This document shows, in pieces, positions 22,572-29,337 of a stretch of DNA of 31,226 bases. The notes below the pieces were generated by a model. It saw only the letters and a program-made list of their open reading frames with translations. It had not been told where the DNA came from and ran no database searches. How positions within the stretch are numbered: position 1 is the first letter of the stretch; each line of letters starts with the position of its first letter. The stretch is taken from IMG/VR virus record IMGVR_UViG_3300027692_000007, positions 1-31,226 of that record. One strand, written 5' to 3'. A program made the translations under genes and the position numbers. Source of the stretch: a virus.

Positions 22572-24363
22572 ATCGTTTCCTCTTGAGATATTCGACGGTC
22601 TTGGAACCTGGCCTATAATCACGTGGGTCCGAGCCGTACTCTAAAGTGTTGAGCCAACGGGCCGCATCCGCTCCCGGTGGTGGACCCATAGCTAGACGGG
22701 AGACCTTTTCTGCTGGCAATCCATGAACGTTGCCATCGGGGTCAGTCCATGTAACGTCCCACTCCGGGGGATTATTCGCCTCCAACTGTTCCTCATAGTC
22801 GCCTTCATCCATAGGAACGAAGGGCAACACATAGTGCGACATGCTCCAGGAATCGATCGCGTCGTTCCGGATGAGCGACGGCCACTTGTCGATCTGCTGG
22901 AGAAGGTCGTAGCAGTATCCGCCGTAGTGATCGACCTGGCTCGGATCGTCGGCCATGCGGAAGAAGCACTGGTCATTGGAGACGTAGGTCTCCATCCGCC
23001 GGATGCGCTGATGCTTGGCACGGTGCCCGGACTTCTCGTGCTGCAAGGCCGAGAACGGCTGCACGACGCAATCGAGCGCCTCTCTTTGGATGAACTTGCC
23101 GATCTCCACGATGAGCCAAGCGTCGCCGCCGGCCGATTCGATCACGACTCGGTTGGGCCGATAGGTCAGGAGCATTTGCTTGATGATCTCAAGCGCGCGC
23201 GACGGGAGCAGAACGCGCTCGCGCGACTCAAGCGTGAACTGCCGGCGGTCGCGAGCGAACCCCGTGACCGTGAGGCCGTAGCCGCATGATCCGGTCTCGT
23301 CGGTAAGCGCCGGGTCGACGACGAGCGCGACGTAGAGCCGCACCTTTTCGCCGGCATACTGCGGGTCCAGGAGCGTGAGTGTCCGCTTGTACGGATACGA
23401 GAACTCGTACTTACCGGAGAACTTGTGAATGTTTTGCGGCTTGAACGGCTTTTCGGCCGGATCGACCATCCGGTTATACATCCACGCATTGAAGCGCCGT
23501 ACGTCGACCTTGAGACGCATAGCCTCCAGCCGCTCTTCGTCAAGGTAGGCCGGAAAGTAATACTCCCACGAGCCGTCCGCGACTTGCCACTTGGCTTCAA
23601 AAATGTACGTCTTCCACGGCAGGTCTTCTTCGGCGACGCCTGCACGGCGCGCGGCTTCGTTGAGCGCCTCGACTCGTCCGTAACAGTCGATCTCAGACCA
23701 CCGCGTGCCGGTCAGAAGCGTTGCGCCCCAGGACGGCATTTGCGGTTCAAACGCCTCGATATAATTCCAGAGCGTCTCTTGCTCTTTGATCGAGTCGCAG
23801 TTTACTTCCGTTACAAGGTCGTCGCCGTAGATAAAGTCAGGATGGTTGCCGGTCGACGTGCCGCTCGTGCCCATCGTGAAGACGGTCGGGTCGGCACGCG
23901 AGACCGTGCGCCACGGAATCACGATCGCGTCTTCGTTCCAGAGCTCGGAGCCAAAGTACGGGTCGCCGAAAAAGTGCGTGACCCTCGGGCTGCGCAGAAT
24001 GTTTTTGGTGAGCCTCAGTAACTTTCGCGATTCGTCGCGCGTCGACCGAACAATGCCGATCGATATATCGGGATCTTTCAGGACGCGGCGCGCGATACTC
24101 TTAGCGACGCCGTACGTCTTATTTGAGAAGCGCGGCGCCAGGAACATCGACGAGAGCGGCTTGCGCCGTAGCTTGGACATATCGGGACCGGAGGAATCAA
24201 AGATCCCGAACATTTCCCTGTGCGGCTGATCGTAAATCGGCCACGGGTCGCTCGCCTTCCAAAAGGAAAACGTCGAGCGAAGCATGCTCCTGGCCTTGCG
24301 TTCGTCTTCGATTGAGAGGCTAGGTCGCGGCGGAACGTCGCCGCCGCGGGGACCGCGAGGCAT
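22558..24363 (-). CDS. terL: Terminase large subunit (packaging ATPase/nuclease)
   Basis: A 601-aa protein with the expected order of motifs. Walker A is APRFSNKTY (residues 76-84), of the [AP]RxxxKT kind rather than GxGKS. Walker B is DFIYGDDLV (177-185 region), and motif III is TGTRW (218-222). The nuclease half carries ALVVDPALT with D350, RVVIES with E409, and NDAIDSWS with D504, giving the RNase H-like acidic triad. It pumps DNA into the prohead through the portal and cuts the concatemer. The start ATG overlaps the previous stop (TAATG). No gene in the window could be confidently named small terminase. Confidence 0.92.
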   Translation of the reverse strand: MPRGPRGGDVPPRPSLSIEDERKARSMLRSTFSFWKASDPWPIYDQPHREMFGIFDSSGPDMSKLRRKPLSSMFLAPRFSNKTYGVAKSIARRVLKDPDISIGIVRSTRDESRKLLRLTKNILRSPRVTHFFGDPYFGSELWNEDAIVIPWRTVSRADPTVFTMGTSGTSTGNHPDFIYGDDLVTEVNCDSIKEQETLWNYIEAFEPQMPSWGATLLTGTRWSEIDCYGRVEALNEAARRAGVAEEDLPWKTYIFEAKWQVADGSWEYYFPAYLDEERLEAMRLKVDVRRFNAWMYNRMVDPAEKPFKPQNIHKFSGKYEFSYPYKRTLTLLDPQYAGEKVRLYVALVVDPALTDETGSCGYGLTVTGFARDRRQFTLESRERVLLPSRALEIIKQMLLTYRPNRVVIESAGGDAWLIVEIGKFIQREALDCVVQPFSALQHEKSGHRAKHQRIRRMETYVSNDQCFFRMADDPSQVDHYGGYCYDLLQQIDKWPSLIRNDAIDSWSMSHYVLPFVPMDEGDYEEQLEANNPPEWDVTWTDPDGNVHGLPAEKVSRLAMGPPPGADAARWLNTLEYGSDPRDYRPGSKTVEYLKRKRYGRG

Positions 24364-24629
24364 TAGCCGACCGCGGCGGTCGCGGCCTTCTTGACCCTAA
24401 AGGTTCGCTGCTCGCCGCTGCCCGGAACCGGAGCGGGAGCTTCGGGTGCGTCCCGGCGGAGCTTCGTCCTTTCGGTCGGCGACATTTGCTTCATGTAGAC
24501 CATGACGGCCCCGATGAAGGCAGACTCGGTAACGACCATTTCTTTCGGTACGAACGCTCCGCCGGCGAGCTTACAGAGAGTGACGACCCCGGCGTACGGG
24601 TGGTTTCGCCGAATCGTGAAAGTCGCCAT
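24363..24629 (-). CDS. Small protein before terminase
   Basis: 88 aa from the ATG at 24629. The longer alternative up to 24743 is Arg-rich and overlaps the preceding gene. The N-terminus is a beta strand and loop (ATFTIRRNHPYAGVVTLCKL), and a helix EMVVTESAFIGAVMVYMKQM follows. The C-terminus is Ala/Pro-rich (RDAPEAPAPVPGSGEQRT). The single base shared with the terL start suggests coupled translation. It could be a small-terminase analogue but has no visible HTH. Confidence 0.6.
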   Translation of the reverse strand: MATFTIRRNHPYAGVVTLCKLAGGAFVPKEMVVTESAFIGAVMVYMKQMSPTERTKLRRDAPEAPAPVPGSGEQRTFRVKKAATAAVG

Positions 24630-24631
24630 TA

Positions 24632-24976
24632 CTAGGCGGTTAGGAAGTCGCGATCGACAATATCGGCTTCGTGAACGGCGACACCCTTTTCGAAGTCGGT
24701 AGTGGTCGAAAAGTATCTTCCGAGAAAATCGTATGCCGCGCAACGAGACTTGACGACGTGCGGGCGAACCTCTACGTCGTCGTACTCGGGCTCGTTACGG
24801 ATTACACCGTCTTTGGTTTGGTGCGGTAGGAGTAGAAAGTTGATAGCGTGCTGCGCTTTAGTTGATCGCGTGTTTTGCGCGAACTCTATTTCCTTAAGCC
24901 ACTTTTGTGCCTGTATAACCTTGTCTTGCGCAGAGAGCGCCTGTAGATCGGCGACTGGAACCTGGCGGGTGTGCAT
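24632..24976 (-). CDS. Unknown protein of 114 aa
   Basis: AAAGGAG lies well placed before the ATG. The sequence is largely helical at the N-terminus (LQALSAQDKVIQAQKWLKEI, RSTKAQHAINFLLLPHQ), with acidic beta-strand segments after it (EYDDVEVRPHVVKSRCAAYD and TTTDFEKGVAVHEADIVDRD). No motif is recognised. It is two genes upstream of terL, a common place for small terminase or packaging cofactors; neither can be claimed. Confidence 0.6.
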   Translation of the reverse strand: MHTRQVPVADLQALSAQDKVIQAQKWLKEIEFAQNTRSTKAQHAINFLLLPHQTKDGVIRNEPEYDDVEVRPHVVKSRCAAYDFLGRYFSTTTDFEKGVAVHEADIVDRDFLTA

Positions 24977-24989
24977 TACCTAGCTCCTT

Positions 24990-25274
24990 TCACGAGCGTC
25001 CCTTGTTCCTAGATTTGCGATTTGCCGCCTTGCGCGGCGGCTTCGTTTTGGTTGAGATATTGCGGCCCTGCGAGTCCTTGCTCGACTTTGGTTTCTTGGA
25101 GGCGGCCTTCTTCTTTTTGGATTTTCCCGCCGATTTGAGAGCGACGGCGACGGCCTGCTTCTGAGCGGCCTTCTTGCCGGACTTCTTGGCGGTCGCCTTA
25201 TTGCGCGGCCCCGCTTTAAACTCTTTGATATTCTTGCTGATCGTCTTGCGCGACGAGCCTTTTATGAGAGGCAT
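24990..25274 (-). CDS. DUF6496-type small basic protein
   Basis: 94 aa from the ATG at 25274. The N-terminal MPLIKGSSRKTISKNIKEF followed by AQKQAVAVALKSAGK is the pattern I recognise as the DUF6496 family of small phage and bacterial proteins (MP-x-KG-[KS]-S-x-KTIS-x-NI...[KR]QAVAIAL). The C-terminus is lysine-rich (KKKKAASKKPKSSKD and KTKPPRKAANRKSRNKGR). Its biochemical role is unknown. A nucleic-acid or packaging role fits its position upstream of terL. The start codon follows the upstream stop by one base, with GAGGG before it. Confidence 0.75.
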   Translation of the reverse strand: MPLIKGSSRKTISKNIKEFKAGPRNKATAKKSGKKAAQKQAVAVALKSAGKSKKKKAASKKPKSSKDSQGRNISTKTKPPRKAANRKSRNKGRS

Positions 25275-25275
25275 A

Positions 25276-25401
25276 TTATCCCTCGTCTCCCGCCACAATG
25301 GCGTCGATCGTCTCGTACTCCTCCGCGGCGGAGGTTGGCATCCAATCTTCGCTAGTGTCCTCTTGAACCCTTACGGTCGGCATGAGCCCATCGCAACTCA
25401 C
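25276..25401 (-). CDS. Acidic microprotein (41 aa)
   Basis: From GTG 25401, which overlaps the TGA of the upstream gene (GTGA). The sequence VSCDGLMPTVRVQEDTSEDW ends in an acidic EEYETIDAIVAGDEG. It is too short for domain assignment. The tight overlap on one side and one-base spacing on the other argue that it is translated. An ATG at 25383 is a shorter alternative. Confidence 0.5.
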   Translation of the reverse strand: MSCDGLMPTVRVQEDTSEDWMPTSAAEEYETIDAIVAGDEG

Positions 25402-25595
25402 TTGACGGCCACCCTTTGGAACTCGTGACCGCGCCGCCACGAGTGCTCCTGGCTCGGGATGCACGGGTCGGCCGCGTGCGTTTCGGGCTTACGGCACCAA
25501 TGGCACGACCGGCCTTCACGGCAGGTCATCTTCTCGCCAATACGCGCGTTGCAGAAGATGCAGCGAGGTTCGATCGTTTCAAACTTGAAGCTCAT
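25398..25595 (-). CDS. Zinc-ribbon-like protein
   Basis: 65 aa from the ATG at 25595, overlapping the TGA of the upstream gene (ATGA). Four pairs of Cys and His residues stand out: CIFCNARI, MTCREGRSCHWCRKPETH, and further ADPCIPSQEHSW. CxxC...CxxC spacing is consistent with a zinc ribbon, possibly with a further His pair. There is no signal peptide. The partner or substrate cannot be read; a transcription- or packaging-related adaptor is possible. Confidence 0.6.
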   Translation of the reverse strand: MSFKFETIEPRCIFCNARIGEKMTCREGRSCHWCRKPETHAADPCIPSQEHSWRRGHEFQRVAVK

Positions 25596-25843
25596 GCCCT
25601 CGGCCCAACGCCTCCCATAAGATAGTGCATCGCGGACTGCAAGAGCCACGCGACGCGCTCGTTGAATCGCGGCCAGTTGACGCCTACCACGTCGATCCGT
25701 GACGAATCGTACGGGCGCCCCTCGACCGTCGCGCTAACGCTCGTCAATAAAATAAACTCGGCGTCTTCAGGCTGCGCATCGATCAGCTTATGAAGCTGCT
25801 GCCGCGACGCGATGACCGCGATCGAACGCTCAATATGTTCCAT
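25592..25843 (-). CDS. Small alpha/beta protein (83 aa)
   Basis: 83 aa from ATG 25843. Helical N-terminus (MEHIERSIAVIASRQQLHKL) followed by a strand-turn-strand segment with a C-terminal helix (DAEFILLTSVSATVEGRPYD, WPRFNERVAWLLQSAMHYL). No family is recognised. It overlaps the GroES-like gene upstream and the zinc-ribbon gene downstream by a few bases. Confidence 0.6.
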   Translation of the reverse strand: MEHIERSIAVIASRQQLHKLIDAQPEDAEFILLTSVSATVEGRPYDSSRIDVVGVNWPRFNERVAWLLQSAMHYLMGGVGPRA

Positions 25844-26219
25844 CGGTCGCAATCCATAGACCGGAAGGGAGTTTCGTCGGCTCCTTTGGTTCGGGCGGCT
25901 TGGAAAACTCTTCGTCAACGCCGGACAACATTCGTTCCGTCGAGTGAACGAAGACCTCGCCGAGCGCGGTCCGCAACTCTTCGAATCGCCCCTGGTCGGC
26001 GCAAACCAAGTCGCCAACCTCGACGCGCTTGGTATCGTTCACCGCGACTACGATCCCCTGATAGGAGCGCCGTTGTTTGTGCGCGACAACCTCGACGCCG
26101 CCGGAGTCGCCCTCATCGAGGAGCGGAACGCAGAGAACGCCGCCCGCATACGACGGCTTCCAGTACGCCTCTTCGCGGCACGATTCGAGCGCGGTTTCGA
26201 GCTTATCCAGCGACAGCAC
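25830..26219 (-). CDS. Second GroES-like (Cpn10-type) protein
   Basis: 129 aa from a GTG at 26219, with GGGAG 6 nt upstream inside the end of the preceding gene. Residues 27-100 follow the GroES layout: strand GVLCVPLLDEGDSGGVEVV, a loop, then YQGIVVAVND (cf. G-x-V-x-AVG), VEVGDLVCAD (cf. VKVGDxVxF) and GEVFVHSTERMLSGVDEE (cf. E[VIY]LI-x-x-[ES]-x-[ID]L). The C-terminal 25 residues are an extra Pro/Lys-rich tail. GroES caps the chaperonin GroEL, and phage proteins such as T4 gp31 replace it for capsid folding. The match is weaker than that of the gene 0.9 kb upstream, and the mobile loop is not obviously conserved. Confidence 0.5.
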   Translation of the reverse strand: MLSLDKLETALESCREEAYWKPSYAGGVLCVPLLDEGDSGGVEVVAHKQRRSYQGIVVAVNDTKRVEVGDLVCADQGRFEELRTALGEVFVHSTERMLSGVDEEFSKPPEPKEPTKLPSGLWIATDGTY

Positions 26220-26772
26220 GTTTTCTCCCTGGAAGGTGAAGCCTCGCCGCGGCTTCGTCTCGCTCGCGTTCGATCTCCGCTTCGACTTCGGTGTCGGCGA
26301 CAACGGCGGCCTCGATCGCCGCTCGGGCGCGGGCTTCGTCGCCGTTGACGATGGCTGTCGGTTTCCATTCGCCTCGCCCCGTGGACGCCACGGAGCGCGG
26401 TTTACCGAACTGCGCGCCAGCCATCTGCGCGATTCCGAGATCCATGCAGTGCACGGCAACGTCGGTTATCTTCTCCGGGCCGACGGCCTCGGCAATCGCA
26501 ACGAGCGACTCGTGCGTCTCGAGCGAGACGGCCAGCCGCAGCGGAATCCGAATCTTTTGCTCCTGCGAGAGCTTGCGCGCCTTGGCCTTAGTCGCCGCGA
26601 GGCGCTCCGCGACGGTTTGCTCTACGGGCGGCGGAGCCGGCGCTGGCGCAGGAACGGCCGTGCGTGGGCGGCGCGTACGTGAAGGTTTTGCCCGGACACC
26701 TTCTCCGGGCTCACCTACTGATAGTGTCCCGCGTTCGGGGGATTCAGTTGACACCACCTCCTCGCCGTTCAT
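26203..26772 (-). CDS. Unknown, disordered N-terminus and helical C-terminus
   Basis: 189 aa, starting at the ATGA overlap with the previous gene. Residues 1-60 are Pro/Arg/Glu-rich and disordered. Residues 70-110 contain LRLAVSLETHESLVAIAEAV and a helix with DVAVHCMDLGIAQMAGAQ, which could be a small ribbon-helix-helix or dimerisation motif. The C-terminus is charged (AAIEAAVVADTEVEAEIERE). No functional call is safe. A DNA-binding or regulatory role is possible. Confidence 0.55.
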   Translation of the reverse strand: MNGEEVVSTESPERGTLSVGEPGEGVRAKPSRTRRPRTAVPAPAPAPPPVEQTVAERLAATKAKARKLSQEQKIRIPLRLAVSLETHESLVAIAEAVGPEKITDVAVHCMDLGIAQMAGAQFGKPRSVASTGRGEWKPTAIVNGDEARARAAIEAAVVADTEVEAEIERERDEAAARLHLPGRKRAVAG

Positions 26773-27047
26773 GCTAGCCCGAGCTTCTCGTGCTGCCCTT
26801 TATACCGTTCGGGCGGACGCATAATCCGCTCGACGTCGCGAAACTTCGGGTCTTCCCAATTGATCGCCGTCGATAAATAGCACTCCATGACCGTGCGGCA
26901 CAGCCCGCTAATCCCGCCGCTATCGGTGAGCGCAGAGAGTAGCTTTATGGCGGAACTCGTGTTGGGAGAAAAGTGTACGTTGTGCATCACGTCGACGCGC
27001 GGCCGCGGACCCTTCCTTCGCCTGACCTTCTCCGCCGTCGCTGGCAT
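26769..27047 (-). CDS. Small regulator-like protein
   Basis: 92 aa following the GroES-like gene by 2 nt. The basic N-terminus (KVRRRKGPRPRVDV) is followed by VHFSPNTSSAIKLLSALTDS and a helix GGISGLCRTVMECYLSTAIN. A strand (VHFSP) followed by two helices fits a ribbon-helix-helix plan, though I do not see the full consensus. The C-terminal third is charged with RPPERYKGQ. Role unknown. Confidence 0.6.
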   Translation of the reverse strand: MPATAEKVRRRKGPRPRVDVMHNVHFSPNTSSAIKLLSALTDSGGISGLCRTVMECYLSTAINWEDPKFRDVERIMRPPERYKGQHEKLGLA

Positions 27048-27049
27048 CG

Positions 27050-27436
27050 TTAGCGCCGCTGTTGCTGCGCTGGCTGTGGGATCGGACGAGCGATGACCTC
27101 GACCTTCTCGCCTTCGTCGACGATCGCCAGCACGTCGCGCTCGGGAGTCAGTTGATGATCGATCCCGTCAATCCGAATCTCGAGCCCCGTCCACGACCGA
27201 TACAGAACCCGGTCGCCTTCCTTAATCGCAATCTTCACGTCGTCGCCGAGCGCGCGAACGATTCCCTCCGACGGCTTGCTCTGGACCTTGTTATCTTTTC
27301 CGGGCGCCAGGAGCGTCGAGCCGGGAATAGCTTGCGCCGTGACCGCGACGTCGCTGCCGGCGAAGGCGACGCTCTCCGTCTTATCGGCCGTCGTATCGGC
27401 CGGGCAGATCAGCACGTTAACCGCGAGTGGCTTCAA
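27050..27436 (-). CDS. GroES-like co-chaperonin
   Basis: A 128-aa protein with a TTG start and AAGGG 10 nt upstream. It has the Cpn10 order: strand VNVLICPADTT, a flexible segment, GSTLLAPGKDNKVQSKPSEG (mobile loop and re-entry), EGIVRALGD at residues 57-65, IKEGDRVLYR at 71-80, WTGLEIRIDGIDHQLTPERD and finally VLAIVDEG. Known GroES proteins show GxVxAVGxG, VKVGDxVLF and EYLIMxxxDILAVV at these places. It is longer than typical GroES (about 95 aa) by an N-terminal insertion and a Gln/Arg-rich tail. A phage co-chaperonin would redirect host GroEL to fold capsid proteins. Confidence 0.7.
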   Translation of the reverse strand: MKPLAVNVLICPADTTADKTESVAFAGSDVAVTAQAIPGSTLLAPGKDNKVQSKPSEGIVRALGDDVKIAIKEGDRVLYRSWTGLEIRIDGIDHQLTPERDVLAIVDEGEKVEVIARPIPQPAQQQRR

Positions 27437-27767
27437 AGTTTTTCAACCCTTCTCTTTCAGCTTCAGCAAACTCTCGATCGTTGGCATAACGCCGACGGCG
27501 CGCGGCGGTCAGTTGCCCGATCGGCCGAACCGGCACGGGGACCCCGTACGTCTCGGGATCCGGCAGACCGTTGATAAACGTGTCGCGCATAAGCGCGCGG
27601 AGCGGCGCGATCTTCTTAGCGTCGGCCATTTCAAAGTACCGCTCGATCCCCAAACGAAGAAGCCCGGCGCATAAGCGCGACCGGGACTTCTCTTCATAGC
27701 GAGCGATACGATCGACGTCGCGCCGTAGCGCGCGCGGAAGATAAATACTTACCACAACCTCGGGCAC
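27417..27767 (-). CDS. Ribbon-helix-helix (CopG/Arc-like) protein, first late gene
   Basis: 116 aa with a GTG start. The N-terminus VVVSIYLPRALRRDVDRIAR is an RHH strand, a turn and helix A, and EEKSRSRLCAGLLRLGIERY is helix B with the usual S-R-x-x-L-x-x-L-G pattern. This is the DNA-binding dimer fold of CopG/Arc-type repressors and antitoxins. The remaining half (residues 50-116) is charged and helical. It opens the minus-strand region and overlaps the GroES-like gene by 20 nt, so it may regulate this promoter region itself. No operator repeats were confirmed. Confidence 0.7.
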   Translation of the reverse strand: MPEVVVSIYLPRALRRDVDRIARYEEKSRSRLCAGLLRLGIERYFEMADAKKIAPLRALMRDTFINGLPDPETYGVPVPVRPIGQLTAARRRRYANDREFAEAEREGLKNFEATRG

Positions 27768-27823
27768 AGGAGCCCCCCTACGCCGGGAGGGGTAGCGTCT
27801 CCTTTGGCGATAACTAAACTCAC

Positions 27824-28003
27824 ATGGATGAGAAGCTACCGCTCGTCTCCGTCAAGACCTCGCACCACGACGCGCGCCTTCATGGCTACGTTGGCGAAGT
27901 GCTCGGGAGCCAAGGCAACTGCTTTCGCCTGCGCTTCCTAGTAAAGATCCGAAACGAGATTTCCGAAGCGATCGTCCCGTGGGTCGACTGCAAGCCGGTC
28001 TAG
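27824..28003 (+). CDS. Plus-strand microprotein (59 aa)
   Basis: A 60-codon ORF of plausible protein character on the opposite strand to its flanking genes: MDEKLPLVSVKTSHHDARL at the start and FRLRFLVKIRNEISEAIVPW with a DCKPV end. It is beta-rich with charged turns. No Shine-Dalgarno sequence is visible. It begins 57 nt from the divergent start of the RHH gene, so the short gap between must hold any promoters for both. Its last 4 nt overlap the stop of the convergent membrane gene. Confidence 0.5.
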   Translation: MDEKLPLVSVKTSHHDARLHGYVGEVLGSQGNCFRLRFLVKIRNEISEAIVPWVDCKPV

Positions 28004-28161
28004 CGGTGGACGGCGGCCCCGAAAACTTCCCACCCGAGAATACCCGTGCAAATAAAGAGAGGCCACCAGGCCCATCGGACGAGATTCGGCTGCGACGGAG
28101 CCCACGCCCCGAACAGTAGCGACAGAACGTAGATCACCCAAAACCAAATACCTAGGCTCAT
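28000..28161 (-). CDS. Two-TM membrane microprotein (53 aa)
   Basis: From the ATG at 28161 with GGAGG upstream. Two hydrophobic segments are clear: LGIWFWVIYVLSLLFGAW and LVRWAWWPLFICTGILGWEV, separated by a short PSQPN turn. It ends EVFGAAVHR. Trp-rich and very hydrophobic, it could be a holin-like or superinfection-related membrane peptide. Its role cannot be fixed. Confidence 0.65.
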   Translation of the reverse strand: MSLGIWFWVIYVLSLLFGAWAPSQPNLVRWAWWPLFICTGILGWEVFGAAVHR

Positions 28162-28177
28162 TTTTCCTCCACCGGCT

Positions 28178-28369
28178 TCAGCCGATAGGGTCGCCCTTCG
28201 ACAGCCGAGCCCAGTTATTCTGCTCGCGACGCTCGCGTACGTTCGCCGGCACAGGCTTTCGGTTCGCCACCGCAATCGCAACACGCTCACCAATCGACGG
28301 GTCCAACCGCACCGACTTCTCCAACGGCGGCAATGCCATCGCGCGCGGAAGTGAGGAGTCCTCGTTCAT
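28178..28369 (-). CDS. Small protein (63 aa)
   Basis: The ATG at 28369 has GAGGAAGG upstream and overlaps the previous TGA (ATGA). The peptide runs MNEDSSLPRAMALPPLEKSV, a helical IGERVAIAVANRKPVPANVR and NNWARLSKGDPIG. No domain is recognised. Its neighbours on both sides share the same strand and tight spacing, so a small operon is likely. Confidence 0.55.
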   Translation of the reverse strand: MNEDSSLPRAMALPPLEKSVRLDPSIGERVAIAVANRKPVPANVRERREQNNWARLSKGDPIG

Positions 28370-28545
28370 GCCTTCCTCGGATAACGGCGCCATGGACGTT
28401 TCACGGGAAACGAAAACGCCGAACGCTCCGCCAGCTTCCTCTCGCGACGACGCTGCAACACCTCGGCTCGAACCTGGGCCGAGACCTCCGCCACCGCACG
28501 ACGACCGGCCAACAACGCCTCAGCCGTCACTAACCTATCGTCCAT
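28366..28545 (-). CDS. Small helical basic protein (59 aa)
   Basis: From ATG 28545, preceded by AAGGG 7 nt upstream. An earlier ATG at 28563 has no such site. It is one long helix rich in Ala, Glu and Arg (VTAEALLAGRRAVAEVSAQV, RAEVLQRRRERKLAERSAF) with a basic aromatic tail (PVKRPWRRYPRKA). A DNA- or RNA-binding microprotein is possible. Confidence 0.55.
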   Translation of the reverse strand: MDDRLVTAEALLAGRRAVAEVSAQVRAEVLQRRRERKLAERSAFSFPVKRPWRRYPRKA

Positions 28546-29089
28546 CAGCCAACCCTTCTCCATCGTAGACGTAATCCCGTGTGCGCGAAACGGTGGCATA
28601 CGGTACCAGAATTTGCGCCCACCCCCGGCCCCTCGGGGGGACCCGCCGCCCGCCCTCGTCGATCGCCCGCGCGCGCACGCACCGATCGCGCTCGCTCGAG
28701 GCGGTTACAGACACGATTCGGTACGTTTTGAGCGTGGAAGCAAGCGTTTGGGGATGTGACAGGTTATCGGTGCTGGCGTTGGTGGGGTGTGTGTTGGCGA
28801 CGTCGACGGTGGGGTGCTGTTCGGTTGGCGGCCGTGCCGTTCGTCGCTGGTGATCGTTCTGTGGCGCTGCGGCTAACTCGCGTCGCTCGTGGGCTGGTCG
28901 CTGCGCTCGGCCCGAAGGTGCTCTCATCCCCCTACCCCCTTCTCTCGGCGGCCGCGATCGTGGGCGGAATTGCCGAGCTACTGACGGTTCCAGCGTGCTT
29001 GGGGCACGGATACGACCAGCCGGCAAAGGTTGCGGCTGGTCTCGAGCCGTGGTATTGTTGGCTCGGGGTCGCCTGCACGACCTTTTGAG
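28546..29089 (+). other. Control region without a convincing gene
   Basis: About 540 bp between small minus-strand genes and the plus-strand early cluster. Positions 28615-28690 are C/G-rich with short inverted runs (cccccggcccctcggggg). From about 28730 to 28870 the plus strand is strikingly G/T-rich and low in A. A 110-codon ORF (28756-29088) spans it, but its first half is Trp/Arg-rich and looks unlike the local proteins, so I do not call it. A cluster of hairpins follows at 29014-29082. Possible roles are an origin, a packaging site or a structured RNA; nothing proves any of these. Confidence 0.4.
29014..29082 (+). ncRNA. Three consecutive hairpins, possible structured RNA
   Basis: Within 69 nt there are three inverted repeats: GACCAGCC/GGCTGGTC (29014-29021 and 29034-29041), CGAGCC/GGCTCG (29043-29048 and 29060-29065) and GGTCG/CGACC (29067-29071 and 29078-29082), the last followed by TTTT. 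A terminator comes right after. The adjacent perfect stems suggest folded RNA rather than coding DNA. No tRNA cloverleaf fits: the T-loop motif and the acceptor pairing are missing. Confidence 0.35.
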
Positions 29090-29124
29090 AGCCTCCGGCG
29101 CTTCACCGGGGGCTTTCGCTTTGT
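29090..29124 (+). terminator. Intrinsic terminator, plus strand
   Basis: A 9-bp stem AGCCTCCGG/CCGGGGGCT (29090-29098 and 29106-29114, one G-T pair) with a seven-base loop, followed by the T-rich TTCGCTTTGTT. It would end plus-strand transcription coming from the control region and insulate the promoter at 29.17 kb. Confidence 0.75.
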
Positions 29125-29169
29125 TCTACTCCTTTTCGGCCGCATTTGCAAGAATAGTGCGGGAGGGGC

Positions 29170-29199
29170 TTGACGTCGTGGTACGCCGCGTGGTACAAC
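29170..29199 (+). promoter_or_regulatory. Early promoter P1 (sigma70-type)
   Basis: TTGACG (29170-29175), an 18-nt spacer and TACAAC (29194-29199). The sequence around -10, CGTGGTACAA, is identical to that in the second promoter at 30.14 kb. The expected start is near 29206. The leader contains a 5-bp hairpin GCCGC/GCGGC (29218-29222 and 29228-29232) before the first small gene. Confidence 0.75.
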
Positions 29200-29250
29200 C
29201 TGTGTCAGTAACAACTCGCCGCACTTAGCGGCAGAAGGGCAGAAGCCTGA

Positions 29251-29337
29251 ATGTCTAAACTCCTCGGAATCGTCCTGTTCGGCCTCGCGATTGCGGCCTT
29301 GGTCGTCTTCGCTCAGACCTTCGCGGGGGTGCGCTAA
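29251..29337 (+). CDS. 28-aa membrane peptide
   Basis: The first ORF downstream of P1. MSKLLGIVLFGLAIAALVVF is one hydrophobic helix, followed by AQTFAGVR. AAGGG-type bases lie about 10-15 nt upstream. The next gene starts at its stop codon (TAATG), which supports translation. It could act on the host membrane early in infection; that is inference. Confidence 0.55.
   Translation: MSKLLGIVLFGLAIAALVVFAQTFAGVR

Noticed and set aside
28535-29026. 163-codon minus-strand ORF
   Set aside because: Arg/Pro/Thr-rich and overlaps the 59-aa gene and the G/T-rich control region; no motif or good start.
29001-29082. Possible tRNA
   Set aside because: Three hairpins are present, but no acceptor pairing, no TTCGA-type T-loop and no CCA-compatible end; does not fold as a cloverleaf.
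28756-29088. 110-codon plus-strand ORF ending at the terminator
   Set aside because: The first half is Trp/Arg-rich and comes from G/T-biased DNA; hairpins cover its end. Kept only as part of the control region.
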